Notes under the pieces: model-generated
The model's input: the letters and a program-made list of their open reading frames with translations, nothing else
What the model was told of the DNA's origin: nothing
Databases searched by the model: none
Translations under genes and position numbers: made by a program
Assembly: GCA_036166415.1 (NCBI GenBank)
Contig: JAYZHP010000100.1
Coordinates: 1-27,947, forward strand
From: TMED108 sp036166415
GTDB lineage: Bacteria > Fidelibacterota > Marinisomatia > Marinisomatales > TCS55
Direction of reading: 5' to 3'
Length of the DNA: 27,947 bases
Part shown: positions 1 to 9,401 of the stretch, piece by piece
Layout: every line of letters begins with the position of its first letter
How positions within the stretch are numbered: position 1 is the first letter of the stretch

Positions 1-804
1 TGAAGACCTAGTGATAATATCTGGTAGATCATTATAAAAAACCCATTTATTTAATTTCACGTTATCAATATTATTTTTAGCAATAATATTATTTACATAA
101 GAAAGTTCATTGTCATTTCTACCTCCAACAAGAGATAATTTGTAATCAAACAAATGGTCTTTCCACAGTTTAATAATTGATTCAATACCTTTTAAAGGCT
201 GAAAACTGCCGCAATAAGCGACTTCTTGATTATTAAACTTTGATTTCTTTCCTGTTAATTTTAGCCCTGGAGGGCAAGATGAGATTGGAATATCAACATA
301 TTTTTGATATAGTTTTTTTTGAGGATTGTTTAACGTCATCATACCATCAAGATTATTCAAATATTTTTTTTCGTATCTGTTGAATTTTTTTCTGTCATCG
401 CTTCTAATATATTCATGAATATTAAAGTCCAGATAAAAATTATGTGATTGGTAATATATCTTTTTATTAGCTCTATTTTTAAGCTTAACAAGAAATGGTA
501 AGTATCCTGGGTCTCTAGTAAATACTACATCAAAATTATTTGAAAGGATATATTTATTAGCTCGCATATAAAATATTTCATGCGCTTTAACAATGCCAAA
601 ATTATTTTTTATTAGTTTAATATTAAAGTAATCCGAGCTACTGCTTTCCATTTTCTTTTTTTTTGCAATGGTATTTTTTGGATTTTGAATAATTAATGTT
701 ACATCTATTTTATTCTCAGAAATACCAAAAGCTTGGAAGTATGAAAAAATAAATCCGGGACTATTTTCTGCCCATGATGATTTAGTAACATATGCGCATT
801 TCAT
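1..804 (-). CDS. Glycosyltransferase family 4-like protein, C-terminus cut by window edge
   Basis: An open frame runs without a stop from an ATG at 802-804 to the left edge (268 codons), so the C-terminal part is missing. The N-terminus (MKCAYVTKSSWAENSPG) looks like the donor-independent Rossmann half of a GT-B enzyme. Around residues 195-205 the segment EVAYCGSFQPLKGIE is the typical start of the second Rossmann domain of GT4 enzymes, where the nucleotide-sugar binds. The E-x7-E region expected further on lies outside the window. It is the last visible gene of a minus-strand run of four glycosyltransferases, 7 bases after the GT9 gene, so it probably acts in the cytoplasm on LPS or another surface glycan. 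Donor and acceptor cannot be told from the sequence. Confidence 0.8.
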   Translation of the reverse strand, partial: MKCAYVTKSSWAENSPGFIFSYFQAFGISENKIDVTLIIQNPKNTIAKKKKMESSSSDYFNIKLIKNNFGIVKAHEIFYMRANKYILSNNFDVVFTRDPGYLPFLVKLKNRANKKIYYQSHNFYLDFNIHEYIRSDDRKKFNRYEKKYLNNLDGMMTLNNPQKKLYQKYVDIPISSCPPGLKLTGKKSKFNNQEVAYCGSFQPLKGIESIIKLWKDHLFDYKLSLVGGRNDNELSYVNNIIAKNNIDNVKLNKWVFYNDLPDIITRSS

Positions 805-811
805 TGGCTAT

Positions 812-1858
812 CTATTTTTCTTTCTTTATCAAAGCGTTATATGATTTTATTACCGATTCTGATTCTATATCGCGTATAAACCTAGAATTAGAAATGACTG
901 AATCGCTAATTGTATTATATGGACTATAGCGCGCATAGTTGATTTTATCATTATTATAGAGTCCAATAATTGGCTTATTTAATGCTGCAGCCAAATGGAT
1001 CAGAGAAGTATCAATTGAAATAAGCATTTGTGCATTATTTATTATGCCAGCAGCATAGTATAGATTAGGAGACTCTAAAGGGAAATGCACTCTTTCTTTA
1101 TAAAGATTTTTAATTTTTACTGCATCGCTAGATTCTTTTTTTGAAGCAAATAATCCAATATGCATTTCGTGGTCATTGTCTAGTATATATGAGATAATTT
1201 TTTTCCACTTTTCAAAAGGGAGCCTTCTTGTTTGGTGGCCCGCACTAATATTAATGGCGATATATTTTTTTTCTGATATTGAAGACGGAAAATTATAAAA
1301 ATAGTCAGGCAACCAATTCTCTACTGGGGTTTTTAATCCATATTGAAAAAGTAATTCACAATACTTCTCGGTGATATGCCTATCATCTTTATTTGGTAAG
1401 TGGTAATTATATATAGGATTGTTATATATGTCTTCTAAACATACCTTCACATCTGCATTGATTACATTGGTCAAATGGTGAAATGTAGATGAAGGGCCAC
1501 TCTTTGGGTTATATAAAATCTGGTATTTTTGCGATCTAATCAACTTGGCAAAACGAAAATTGAAAGGTCTATAGCTGATACAGTTTCTAATAAATGGAAT
1601 TCCTTCAAATACTTTTTTATTATAGCTAGTACAGCACAAATCAATTGTTGCATCAGGAAACCGTTTATGGAAAGCATTTATGAATGGTAACAAAAGAATA
1701 GCATCACCCAATTTTTCTTGAGCTAAAATAATTATACTGTTTATTGATTCGGGCAATTCCTTAGAGCTGGCATGTTTGTAAAATTTATTTAATATGCCAA
1801 CAATGAACCTTCGATGAAGTTTGTGATTGGATTGTTGTGATAAAGAATTATTTGTCAT
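812..1858 (-). CDS. Glycosyltransferase family 9 (heptosyltransferase-like)
   Basis: The 348-residue protein has the layout of ADP-heptose:LPS heptosyltransferases. The N-terminal motif EKLGDAILLLP is at residues 48-58, the start of the second domain with ISAGHQTRRLPFEKW at 204-218, and the nucleotide-site block SIDTSLIHLAAALNKPIIG around 281-299. GT9 enzymes add heptose or related sugars to the LPS core on the inner face of the inner membrane. The first about 35 residues (polar, then basic) precede the usual GT9 start and may be an extension. The ATG has no clear Shine-Dalgarno site. It lies 14 bases downstream of a GT4 gene and 7 bases upstream of another. The family call is firm; heptose as the donated sugar is only likely. 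Confidence 0.88.
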   Translation of the reverse strand: MTNNSLSQQSNHKLHRRFIVGILNKFYKHASSKELPESINSIIILAQEKLGDAILLLPFINAFHKRFPDATIDLCCTSYNKKVFEGIPFIRNCISYRPFNFRFAKLIRSQKYQILYNPKSGPSSTFHHLTNVINADVKVCLEDIYNNPIYNYHLPNKDDRHITEKYCELLFQYGLKTPVENWLPDYFYNFPSSISEKKYIAINISAGHQTRRLPFEKWKKIISYILDNDHEMHIGLFASKKESSDAVKIKNLYKERVHFPLESPNLYYAAGIINNAQMLISIDTSLIHLAAALNKPIIGLYNNDKINYARYSPYNTISDSVISNSRFIRDIESESVIKSYNALIKKEK

Positions 1859-1872
1859 AAAAATGGAAAATT

Positions 1873-2946
1873 CTAATCAACAAAACTATGAAGATAAGTT
1901 TCCAGCTTATTAGTCATATTTTCCATTGAAAATGATTTTTTCAATTTATTATAACCCTTATCTCCCATGTCTTTATAGTTCCTATTATTTTCAACATAAT
2001 CCACTAGAGTTGAAAATATTTGATCTGAATCTGGTTCACAAATCAATCCATTAATTCCATGATCAATAACTTCAGATATACCTCCGGCATTAGTTGCAAT
2101 TACTGGTCTCTTTGACATCCATGCCTCAAATAAAGTATTAGGTATACCTTCAGATCTTGAAGGTATAATAACTAGATCGGCTCTACTAAAAAAAGTTATA
2201 ATATCATTTTTTTCACCAACGAGCTTGCAGCAATGCTGAAGACCGTATTTATTAATAAGATTATTTAGTTCATTTAACTTAGGCCCTTGTCCAGCGATCT
2301 CAACCTTATAATCAATGCCAAGCTTTTCTACTTCACTTAAGCTGTTTATTAATAAATCATAACCTTTGTGAATAGTAAGTCTTCCTGCGCTTCTAATTAA
2401 CAAGCTAGTGTCTTTTTTTATTTCAAGAGTATTAATTGGTTTTTCTATACTGTATCCATTGTATATACAGGCTATTTTATCTGAATCAAAATTATTATTA
2501 ATAAAATCATATGATAGTAATTCATTTTTTAAAGCTAGTGCGTTTACAATGATTCCATCTACTTGATTCGAAATTATATATCTTTGTATGAAATCTCTTT
2601 TAAGGATAGGCCTAGATATTCCTAACCTCATTACATGAATAATATTTGCCCTATTTTTAATTTGTGCACCCAATACATAATCTTTCCGTTTCGTTGAAAG
2701 CATAATATCTATATTATTTTCTTTAATTATTTTCCTGATGACTGATTTTGTTTTGATACTTAGTTCATTAGTGTAAGGAGCTTCTATTATATTGATTGAG
2801 GGATGCAGATTGTTCCAATGAGATACATTAGATCGAACAACTAAAAAAATAAAATGCCCATTTTCAGCAAGACAATTCATTGCGGTACTTAGCCAGCGTT
2901 CATTTCCGCCCCATTTCTTTGATGAGTTAAGCGCAACTAGATTCAT
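1873..2946 (-). CDS. Glycosyltransferase family 4 (GT-B fold)
   Basis: This 357-residue protein is a full-length GT4 enzyme. The N-terminal acceptor domain has the glycine motif KKWGGNER at residues 10-17. The C-terminal donor domain opens with SAGRLTIHKGYD at 186-197 and contains the retaining E-x7-E signature in SRSEGIPNTLFEAW (263-276; E266 and E274), followed by a conserved block NAGGISEVI. It transfers a sugar from a nucleotide-sugar with retention of configuration, most likely to a lipid-linked glycan or LPS core in the cytoplasm. It lies in a same-strand run with a MurG-like enzyme upstream and a GT9 gene downstream, which supports a role in one surface-glycan pathway. The specific sugar is unknown. 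Confidence 0.9.
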   Translation of the reverse strand: MNLVALNSSKKWGGNERWLSTAMNCLAENGHFIFLVVRSNVSHWNNLHPSINIIEAPYTNELSIKTKSVIRKIIKENNIDIMLSTKRKDYVLGAQIKNRANIIHVMRLGISRPILKRDFIQRYIISNQVDGIIVNALALKNELLSYDFINNNFDSDKIACIYNGYSIEKPINTLEIKKDTSLLIRSAGRLTIHKGYDLLINSLSEVEKLGIDYKVEIAGQGPKLNELNNLINKYGLQHCCKLVGEKNDIITFFSRADLVIIPSRSEGIPNTLFEAWMSKRPVIATNAGGISEVIDHGINGLICEPDSDQIFSTLVDYVENNRNYKDMGDKGYNKLKKSFSMENMTNKLETYLHSFVD

Positions 2947-3010
2947 AAATGATAAGCTTTATGACTTGATTTTTTCATGAGTTAATAATCCAATCAATTA
3001 TAGGTAGAAT

Positions 3011-4048
3011 CTAAAATAATTTCTGGAACGTTTCTTCCCATAATCTGCTTGATAATTTATCAATGCCTTTATAGGTTTTTGAATTAATCCACTTCGCAAC
3101 AGCTTTCGCTGTGTCGGGATAATTAACTGATTTAATCGATGGCTCGCTAATCCATTCCTTTACAATATCTTGATCAAGCTTATCCATGACCGATCCCCAT
3201 TTTAATTGATTAATAGCAGCTGCATTCGATAATTGTTCCATTTGACCAATAAGCGGCTTCATTAGAATTTTTTTTCCTAACCGCAGTGCTTCGCTAGGAA
3301 GCTCAAACCCAGCATTACATATTACCTTTTCTGAAGTCAATAAATCTGAATTAAAGCTAGATCTTGAAAATGGATTCAAATGGATATTTTTATATGATCT
3401 TGATTTATCAATTTTGCAATAAATATGAAACTGGTAATCATTAAATGGCTCTACTAATTGTAAGATATCATCTAATTCTTCAAAAGGTAAATAGACTAAG
3501 ATCTTTCCTGGAATACTTTGATTATCATTATTATCTAAAGGTGGGAGAATTGGTGGAACTATTGCCTGATTAAAATGATGCCAGTGCACACCAAGATTTA
3601 TTTTTGCTGGAGCAAAATTTTTCATGATAAATTTCGTAATAATATTCTCGCCGGCTATTGGAATATCATAATAAAATGCATATTGATGACCTATGCCTAT
3701 GGATTGAACTTTTTTTATTTTTGCAGCCCATGCAGATACAGGTTCAAAGTCAGTTATAACTAGGTCAACATCTTCTAGATTTAGCTTACGCACATCATTT
3801 AAATATTTAAATAGATGTAAGCTTTTAAATGATTGAAGATAATTGATTCTACCGTTTGATGTCTCAAATGATAACCCTTCAACTATTTCATACGGCTCTA
3901 TTTGTTCTAATCCAAAAATTTTATCCTTTTTACGACCGCTAATTATGACCCTTACATTATTTCCTAAGGATCTCAATTTTGGAATTAAGGCCAAACCTCT
4001 AGTTAGGTGTCCATTTCCTGTTCCCTGAATTCCGTAAACTATGTTCAT
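3011..4048 (-). CDS. MJ1255/VC2487-type glycosyltransferase (MurG-like GT-B)
   Basis: The N-terminus IVYGIQGTGNGHLTRGLAL (residues 3-21) is the hallmark of the MJ1255/VC2487 family (TIGR00661-type), whose members are annotated as MurG-like glycosyltransferases. The C-terminal half has a donor-site pattern with KVICNAGFELPSEALRLGKK (around 237-256) and a following QMEQLSNAAAI block, comparable to the nucleotide-sugar site of GT28 enzymes. The length of 345 residues is normal. No signal peptide or transmembrane segment is seen, so it is cytoplasmic or peripherally bound. The gene is 64 bases from its downstream GT4 neighbour and 48 bases from the LolA-like gene upstream, linking the envelope transporter genes to the glycosyltransferases. 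The substrate is not known. Confidence 0.8.
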   Translation of the reverse strand: MNIVYGIQGTGNGHLTRGLALIPKLRSLGNNVRVIISGRKKDKIFGLEQIEPYEIVEGLSFETSNGRINYLQSFKSLHLFKYLNDVRKLNLEDVDLVITDFEPVSAWAAKIKKVQSIGIGHQYAFYYDIPIAGENIITKFIMKNFAPAKINLGVHWHHFNQAIVPPILPPLDNNDNQSIPGKILVYLPFEELDDILQLVEPFNDYQFHIYCKIDKSRSYKNIHLNPFSRSSFNSDLLTSEKVICNAGFELPSEALRLGKKILMKPLIGQMEQLSNAAAINQLKWGSVMDKLDQDIVKEWISEPSIKSVNYPDTAKAVAKWINSKTYKGIDKLSSRLWEETFQKLF

Positions 4049-4096
4049 AAATTAATTATAGCGGCAAAATCAATAAAATTATGCTGATTCCTTAGA

Positions 4097-4873
4097 TTAA
4101 AATCTCTTTAAATATTTCTCAGTAAATATATTATCTTTAAGCCCTTGATCGTAGCTAACCTTTAGTACTTCCATTTCAGTAGAATTTCCATTTAACAAAT
4201 TTTTCATAATTTTTTTAGTTGGTGTCCAATATTGATTATTTTTTACGTAATCAAGTTTTTCCAATATCTTTATTTTTTCATTATCGCTATTATAAAATTC
4301 AACTTTTCTTATTAGATAATGATTCTTATCAATCCAAAAGATTCTAGATTGATAATTTGACCCATCATTAGGAGTGGCCTTAACAACATAGCATTCGTTT
4401 CCTGAAAAAGAGCCCTGAGCAATTAATTCATAAGAGTCTAATTCTATATCTCTTTCTATAAAATCACCATAAGTAAACTCACTTCCTTGAAAATTTCTAG
4501 ATTTATCCGAAGGGCGAATTCGTTTTACTTTTCGTAATTTTGGTATGTATAACCATTGATCGTCATTTTTTTCTCCAATCCGATCCCAATTTAATAAACT
4601 AGACCCTTTTACTTCCTTCGGTTCAATAAATCGTAATAAAAGCTTGGATTTAAATTTTCCATCCTGATATCTTTTTTCTATTTGCTTCATTAGCCTAAAG
4701 TGGCTTTTTCTTTTATTTTTTTTACTATTTGATATAAGGGTCATTTTGAAATCCATTTCAATATCAACTGGCTTCAATTGCTGATCCATTTTAAGGATAA
4801 TGGATTGACCTGATGGTTGTGCATATATAAAAGATAAATATGTAAAAAAGGTAGCTAGGGATATTCTAGTCAT
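4097..4873 (-). CDS. Exported LolA-like outer-membrane lipoprotein-sorting family protein (copy 2)
   Basis: The 258-residue protein starts with a signal peptide (hydrophobic residues 4-18, cleavage likely after IYA, mature protein starting with Gln). The body has the pattern of the LolA-like family (PF17131 type): a segment LRFIEPKEVKGSSLL near 80-95, then LYIPKLRKVKRIRPSDKSRN, EFTYGDFIERDI and ECYVVKATP. Proteins of this family fold like the lipoprotein carrier LolA and are thought to hold lipids or lipoproteins in the periplasm. It is a distant paralogue of the protein encoded at 6191-6940: both share FLEPK/FIEPK, a basic KKIRRI/RKVKRI run and a C-terminal LKR. It is the fourth gene of the MMPL-LolA-barrel-LolA set, 16 bases after the barrel gene. 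Confidence 0.82.
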   Translation of the reverse strand: MTRISLATFFTYLSFIYAQPSGQSIILKMDQQLKPVDIEMDFKMTLISNSKKNKRKSHFRLMKQIEKRYQDGKFKSKLLLRFIEPKEVKGSSLLNWDRIGEKNDDQWLYIPKLRKVKRIRPSDKSRNFQGSEFTYGDFIERDIELDSYELIAQGSFSGNECYVVKATPNDGSNYQSRIFWIDKNHYLIRKVEFYNSDNEKIKILEKLDYVKNNQYWTPTKKIMKNLLNGNSTEMEVLKVSYDQGLKDNIFTEKYLKRF

Positions 4874-4889
4874 ATTAGAATATAAGAAA

Positions 4890-6176
4890 TCAAAAATTAT
4901 ACAGTATACCCATTCTTACATGATTAAAGTCTTGCATTAAAGTAAATGGATTTTCCGGACTATCACTTCCATTAAACTGGGTAGTGCCTAATTCAAATTT
5001 CCAGTTAAGCCAAGGAGAGTAGCCTAGCGCTATGCTCAACATTAATCCTGATTCGTTTAAATTAATCATCGATGATCCTGTTAATTCTAGTTGATCATCC
5101 ATCATAACACCACTTGAGCTGATTAAGATTGCCTGATTGGTAAACATTGCAAATGGAGTACCCATCCCAGGATTAAATGGCAATACTGGGAATTCGATAT
5201 TAGCAGAAGGAGATTTAGGCATGAACCATTGATTTTTCTCATCAAAAGTGTTACTTCCAATAAATTGCCCAGATACCATAATATCTGTTGCCGTGGTATA
5301 TTCAAGCTGTATGACATATTGAGAATAAATTACATCTTGAATGATTTCTAAATAACCGTCGGAATTAGGTGGCCTATCAATAGAAGCGCTTTGAGTGTTG
5401 TATAGCGCTCCTTCTGCTCTAATGGTAAAATCTCCTAAAAATGTCACAAAGTCCGAACCTAAAACCGTTGTTTTCCTATATCCTAAATCAAAATTGCGAA
5501 CCATATTAGATGTTATTGGTAAATATGCAGATTGCACACTAGGCATACGGTCTGAGCCTTTAAAATACGAAAGGCTTATGTCGCCGCCGGCAAGAGAAGT
5601 TTGAAAACGAACCCCAAGCTCTAGTTCGTTTTTAACAGGGTATTTAATCAATGGTTTTTTATCTAAGGCTAATGGAAAATCTTTTTCTCCATAAGGGATT
5701 CTATTTGGGGTAAAATAGGGACTCACAATTAATTCAACTTGATAATTTTCTCTATAAACTGTTGAAGCCAAAGATAATTTACCAATTTTTTTTCCAGTCC
5801 CAGCCTTGAACATGTAATAATAATCATATGGGTTTAGATTATCGGTTGGATTAATTGCATCTGCAGCGCCCCATGAATGGATTTGTTTGCCAATTTTAAC
5901 CTCTCCCCAATTAGGATAAAATGCAAGATACGCTTCTCTTAGTTCAATAGAATGCTCGCGCGTGCTATATCTTTGCTCTACTCCTGTCACTGTTTTAAAA
6001 TCAAATGATTCAAATGAAAAGCCAAAATCAAGCGACAGTAAACGAAAGGGTAGATTAATCTGAGATTGATCTGCAGTTCGAGTCATTACATAGGGATTCA
6101 ACTCTCCAGATATATTCATCTGTGCATGGGCTGTGCAAATTAATAATAAGGTAAATATTATTTTATGTAATAACAT
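4890..6176 (-). CDS. Outer-membrane beta-barrel protein (DUF1302-like)
   Basis: The 428-residue protein has a signal peptide (residues 1-18, cleavage after AHA) and then alternating strand-like segments through to a C-terminal Tyr-Asn-Phe, the terminal aromatic expected of a BAM-inserted barrel. The segment ELREAYLAFYPNWGEVKIGK, followed by QIHSWGAADAINPTDNLNPYD, is very like the N-terminal part of DUF1302 and alginate-export-type barrels, where a strand pair is followed by a W-G-x-AD-x-NPTD motif. It lies between two LolA-like genes and downstream of an MMPL transporter, so I infer that it is the outer-membrane part of a trans-envelope route. It has no TonB box or plug domain that I can see. 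The ATG has no strong Shine-Dalgarno site; the gene begins 14 bases after its upstream neighbour ends. Confidence 0.78.
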   Translation of the reverse strand: MLLHKIIFTLLLICTAHAQMNISGELNPYVMTRTADQSQINLPFRLLSLDFGFSFESFDFKTVTGVEQRYSTREHSIELREAYLAFYPNWGEVKIGKQIHSWGAADAINPTDNLNPYDYYYMFKAGTGKKIGKLSLASTVYRENYQVELIVSPYFTPNRIPYGEKDFPLALDKKPLIKYPVKNELELGVRFQTSLAGGDISLSYFKGSDRMPSVQSAYLPITSNMVRNFDLGYRKTTVLGSDFVTFLGDFTIRAEGALYNTQSASIDRPPNSDGYLEIIQDVIYSQYVIQLEYTTATDIMVSGQFIGSNTFDEKNQWFMPKSPSANIEFPVLPFNPGMGTPFAMFTNQAILISSSGVMMDDQLELTGSSMINLNESGLMLSIALGYSPWLNWKFELGTTQFNGSDSPENPFTLMQDFNHVRMGILYNF

Positions 6177-6190
6177 CTATAGAGATAGAA

Positions 6191-6940
6191 TTATCTTGGA
6201 AGTCGCTTTAGATTTTTCTCCTGAAAAAGGGAAGGCTTTACCCCTATATCAACCTCAACTTTATCAAAAGTCACATTGGTGGTATGTTCCTTTTGAACAT
6301 TTTCAACAAAGATTTCACTCATCACATAGTAGTCTTTAACTTTTTTATGTGAGAACTTTTTTCTTTTAATTAGCTCTCCTCTTTTATCAAATGATTCCTC
6401 TTTGACTGCATTTAATGTAGACTTATTTATCCATGATTTATGTTTTAAATATGATGATTCAGCTTCAGAACTTGGTATTACTTCAATCACATAACAATCT
6501 ATGCCATCAATTACTTCATCTTCTTTTCGTTCATAGTCATGTTTATCAAGATCGCGACTAGTTAGGTCTTCATAGCTTAAGTCTGATGCCATAAATGAAT
6601 CGCCTTTTCGCTTAGATGAGATTCTACGGATTTTTTTAAAATCTGGAAGCCACATACGCATTTCGTCATCACGATCAGAATACTCTACCTTCAAAAAAGC
6701 AACACCCTTATCATCTTTAGGTTCTAAAAACCAAGTGATTTGTTTTTCATTTCCATCAACAGATTTGGAGATCATCTTATTTGTACGGCTTTTGCCTTTG
6801 GCATTTGTTAAAACCATTGTCGTTTCATTGCTCATATCTTTTGGTGAAGGAAGTTGATCAATCATGATTGCAATCTCTCTACCAGTTTGACTAAAGCCTG
6901 TAGCTATAAAAACTACCAATAATAGAAGTGATTGTTTCAT
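6191..6940 (-). CDS. Exported LolA-like outer-membrane lipoprotein-sorting family protein (copy 1)
   Basis: The 249-residue protein has a clean signal peptide (residues 1-17, ending GFS before Gln). The mature part matches LolA-like sorting proteins: TWFLEPKDDKGVAFLKVEY near 68-86, then MWLPDFKKIRRISSKRKGDS, DLSYEDLTSRDL and CYVIEVIPSS. Its start codon overlaps the stop of the MMPL transporter gene (ATGA at 6937-6940), so the two are translationally coupled. LolA-like proteins encoded next to MMPL/RND pumps are thought to shuttle lipid cargo across the periplasm for the pump. The neighbouring copy at 4097-4873 has the same fold but low identity, so the pair is an old duplication. The family call is good; the cargo is unknown. 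Confidence 0.85.
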   Translation of the reverse strand: MKQSLLLLVVFIATGFSQTGREIAIMIDQLPSPKDMSNETTMVLTNAKGKSRTNKMISKSVDGNEKQITWFLEPKDDKGVAFLKVEYSDRDDEMRMWLPDFKKIRRISSKRKGDSFMASDLSYEDLTSRDLDKHDYERKEDEVIDGIDCYVIEVIPSSEAESSYLKHKSWINKSTLNAVKEESFDKRGELIKRKKFSHKKVKDYYVMSEIFVENVQKEHTTNVTFDKVEVDIGVKPSLFQEKNLKRLPR

Positions 6941-9270
6941 CTTATTTCTCCTTTGATTAATCTATGCTTCATTAGTTCGGTTACTGCAGATAAGATGGTA
7001 AGCGTTCCAAGTGAAGTCGAGAGCATTGCAAATACCATTAACCCTCCAATATATTGAATAGGAACAAATGTCGAAAATACTAAGGCGCCAAATCCCATAT
7101 TAGAAGCTGCATCAAGAACAATTGGATAACCCACATCTTCTACCACTTCCTTGCTGACCATTTTACTGCTAATTGTACGAGATAATCTTCTGTATTGAGA
7201 AATATAATGAATAGCAAAGTCAACGCCTACACCTATTATAATTGAAGAAAGGATCGCTGTTATATGACTGAGTTCAATACCAAAAAAACCCATAAACCCA
7301 AAATTAATTATTACTGCTGCAGTCAAAGGTACCACAGCTAATATTCCCCATAATATTCTTCGAAAGAAAAAAGAGGCCAAAATCCCAATGACCAATAAAG
7401 ATGCAAAAATACTTACAAATGATGAACGAACAATAAGTATTACCAAATCCCTAAATACAACAATCATTCCTGTAACATCGATGATCGATTGATCGTTGAA
7501 GTTTTGGCTAATATGCTCATTCAATTGATTGGTATAGGTGAAAATTTGTTCAGTGGACATCACATCTGCAAACGCTGTGATGAGACCAATTTTATAATCA
7601 TAATCCACAAGCGATTCAAAATCATCAGGATCTCCAGACATGGAATACATTGTAAATAGATTATTTACCTTTCCACGATTTTCTGGTATAGTTTCATATG
7701 AAGGATCATCATCCATGACAGTTCGATGCATTTGCTTAACTACATCAGCAATAGAAAAACTAGTTGAAACCTGATCATCTTGAACCATAAATGACTGTAA
7801 AGATGACATATTGGAAAGGGTGGTTGGATCTTTCAAATCCCCTTCAACGCGAACTCGGATATCAACAGTTCCATTCATCTCATCATCCATAAAGTCCATA
7901 CTATCACGTATTTCCGTTCCAGGTTTGAAAAAATTGCGCATATTGACATCAACGGTTACTTTTGTTACTCCATATAATCCAATAGCAACCAAAGTTAAGC
8001 CCGTGCCTAATACACGTTTTGGATGGTTTAAAACGGCTGAACCAAGTTTATTTACTAATTTTTCAAAAAAACTGGGCTTGGTAAATGCTGAATGCTCAGT
8101 ATTCCATTTTTTTAAACTAATTACAGCCGGAAGCAACATAGAGCTTAAAAACCATGCCCATGCAATACCAATTGATATTGAAATCCCATACCCAATTAAA
8201 GGCTGTATTGGCGAAGTGGTCATGATAAGAAATGCCGAAATAGTAGTAATAGTTGTGATAAATATTGGAATAAGCAAAGAGTCCATTGTTGTTGCCACTG
8301 CTTTTCGAGTATCTTTTTTCAAGCGCATTTCTCTAAAAAACTTTGATACTATATGCACCCCATCAGAATTTGCAATCGTTAGAAGAATAATTGGCATTGA
8401 GGTATTTGCTAGCGTAAACAAAAATTTATTTGATCCTGTAAAATAATATATCCACCCCATAGCACCAATCATTGAAAATAATGAAAGGATTATTACCATT
8501 AGCACCATCGCAACACCAGCTATACTTCTCAAGTTCAAGAGCAAAGTGAGCACCATAATCAACATTCCAAATCGCATTAGCTTAAATGCATCATTTCGAA
8601 TAAGTCCTGGCATTATACCTGATATATAAGCATTGCCGCCATAATGAATTTCATAGCCTTCGAGAATTTTATCTGATTCTTTCACTACAACATTAGATAA
8701 TAAGTCAAATTTCTCATTACTATAAGGCTGGGCTGTAATAGCAAAATATTCATCATTTTCACTAATAAATCGCTTCTTGATCGAAGGGTTTTTTAATAAA
8801 TAATTTTGAATATCATCTAGCTCTGCTTGTGATAAATCGCGCGATCTCTGAAGGTTATCTACCTCCATAAAATCATCTACATTTTCAATTCGATTTGTAT
8901 TGACTAGTGAAAAAACTTCTTCAATTTGATTTTGAGATTCGAGAGCTTTTGTCAGATCCCACATAACTGCAAAAGACTTGGCATTAAATATAGACTTTCC
9001 TTTTTCACCAAATGCAATGTAGATCAATTCCGTACTACCAAACTCATTTTGAATTTCATCCCAAGCAACCTTGGAGTCCAAATCAGATGGCAAAAGTTTC
9101 ATCATATCATCATCAATCATAAATGAGAATGCACCAATGCCAACACCAATAGTTGCAAATAAAGATATAATAATGGATCGTATTGGGTGATCTAGGCTTT
9201 GCCTAATAAACCATCTTCTTAATGGATGGGACGAATATTTTTGCTCAAATTTGCTTGTAGTATTCTTCAA
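6937..9270 (-). CDS. MMPL/RND-family transporter
   Basis: The 777-residue inner-membrane protein shows the RND duplication: a first membrane segment at about 31-52, a large periplasmic loop to about 230, a helix cluster at 230-390, a second single helix near 418-437, a second loop to about 605 and a second helix cluster to 765. Acidic residues sit inside membrane helices in both halves, at NSDGVH (D303) and GVGVDFAIHY (D684), as in MMPL and HpnN-type exporters that use the proton gradient to move lipids. The start is TTG at 9268-9270, preceded at a good distance by a G-rich Shine-Dalgarno (AGGGGGGA). It heads the minus-strand group with two LolA-like proteins and a barrel, suggesting hydrophobic cargo exported from the inner membrane. 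The cargo is not known. Confidence 0.88.
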   Translation of the reverse strand: MKNTTSKFEQKYSSHPLRRWFIRQSLDHPIRSIIISLFATIGVGIGAFSFMIDDDMMKLLPSDLDSKVAWDEIQNEFGSTELIYIAFGEKGKSIFNAKSFAVMWDLTKALESQNQIEEVFSLVNTNRIENVDDFMEVDNLQRSRDLSQAELDDIQNYLLKNPSIKKRFISENDEYFAITAQPYSNEKFDLLSNVVVKESDKILEGYEIHYGGNAYISGIMPGLIRNDAFKLMRFGMLIMVLTLLLNLRSIAGVAMVLMVIILSLFSMIGAMGWIYYFTGSNKFLFTLANTSMPIILLTIANSDGVHIVSKFFREMRLKKDTRKAVATTMDSLLIPIFITTITTISAFLIMTTSPIQPLIGYGISISIGIAWAWFLSSMLLPAVISLKKWNTEHSAFTKPSFFEKLVNKLGSAVLNHPKRVLGTGLTLVAIGLYGVTKVTVDVNMRNFFKPGTEIRDSMDFMDDEMNGTVDIRVRVEGDLKDPTTLSNMSSLQSFMVQDDQVSTSFSIADVVKQMHRTVMDDDPSYETIPENRGKVNNLFTMYSMSGDPDDFESLVDYDYKIGLITAFADVMSTEQIFTYTNQLNEHISQNFNDQSIIDVTGMIVVFRDLVILIVRSSFVSIFASLLVIGILASFFFRRILWGILAVVPLTAAVIINFGFMGFFGIELSHITAILSSIIIGVGVDFAIHYISQYRRLSRTISSKMVSKEVVEDVGYPIVLDAASNMGFGALVFSTFVPIQYIGGLMVFAMLSTSLGTLTILSAVTELMKHRLIKGEIR

Positions 9271-9401
9271 CTTCTTTATCCCCCCTTATATTGAATGCTT
9301 ATCGCAATAACATTTACGAACCATCAATCAAAACTTGGAACGGAAGTGTAATTCCGAAGAAAAATTTAAAAAAATTAATGATTTGACTACAAAGGATTTT
9401 T

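Noticed and set aside
7811..8446. 211-codon frame on the plus strand inside the MMPL gene
   Set aside because: It lies antisense to a clear transporter-coding frame, has no recognisable domain and no good Shine-Dalgarno; it is a shadow of the hydrophobic codons opposite.
9341..9356. Short inverted repeat CGGAA/TTCCG in the MMPL-thiN intergenic region
   Set aside because: Only five pairs with a six-base loop and no T-run; expected by chance.
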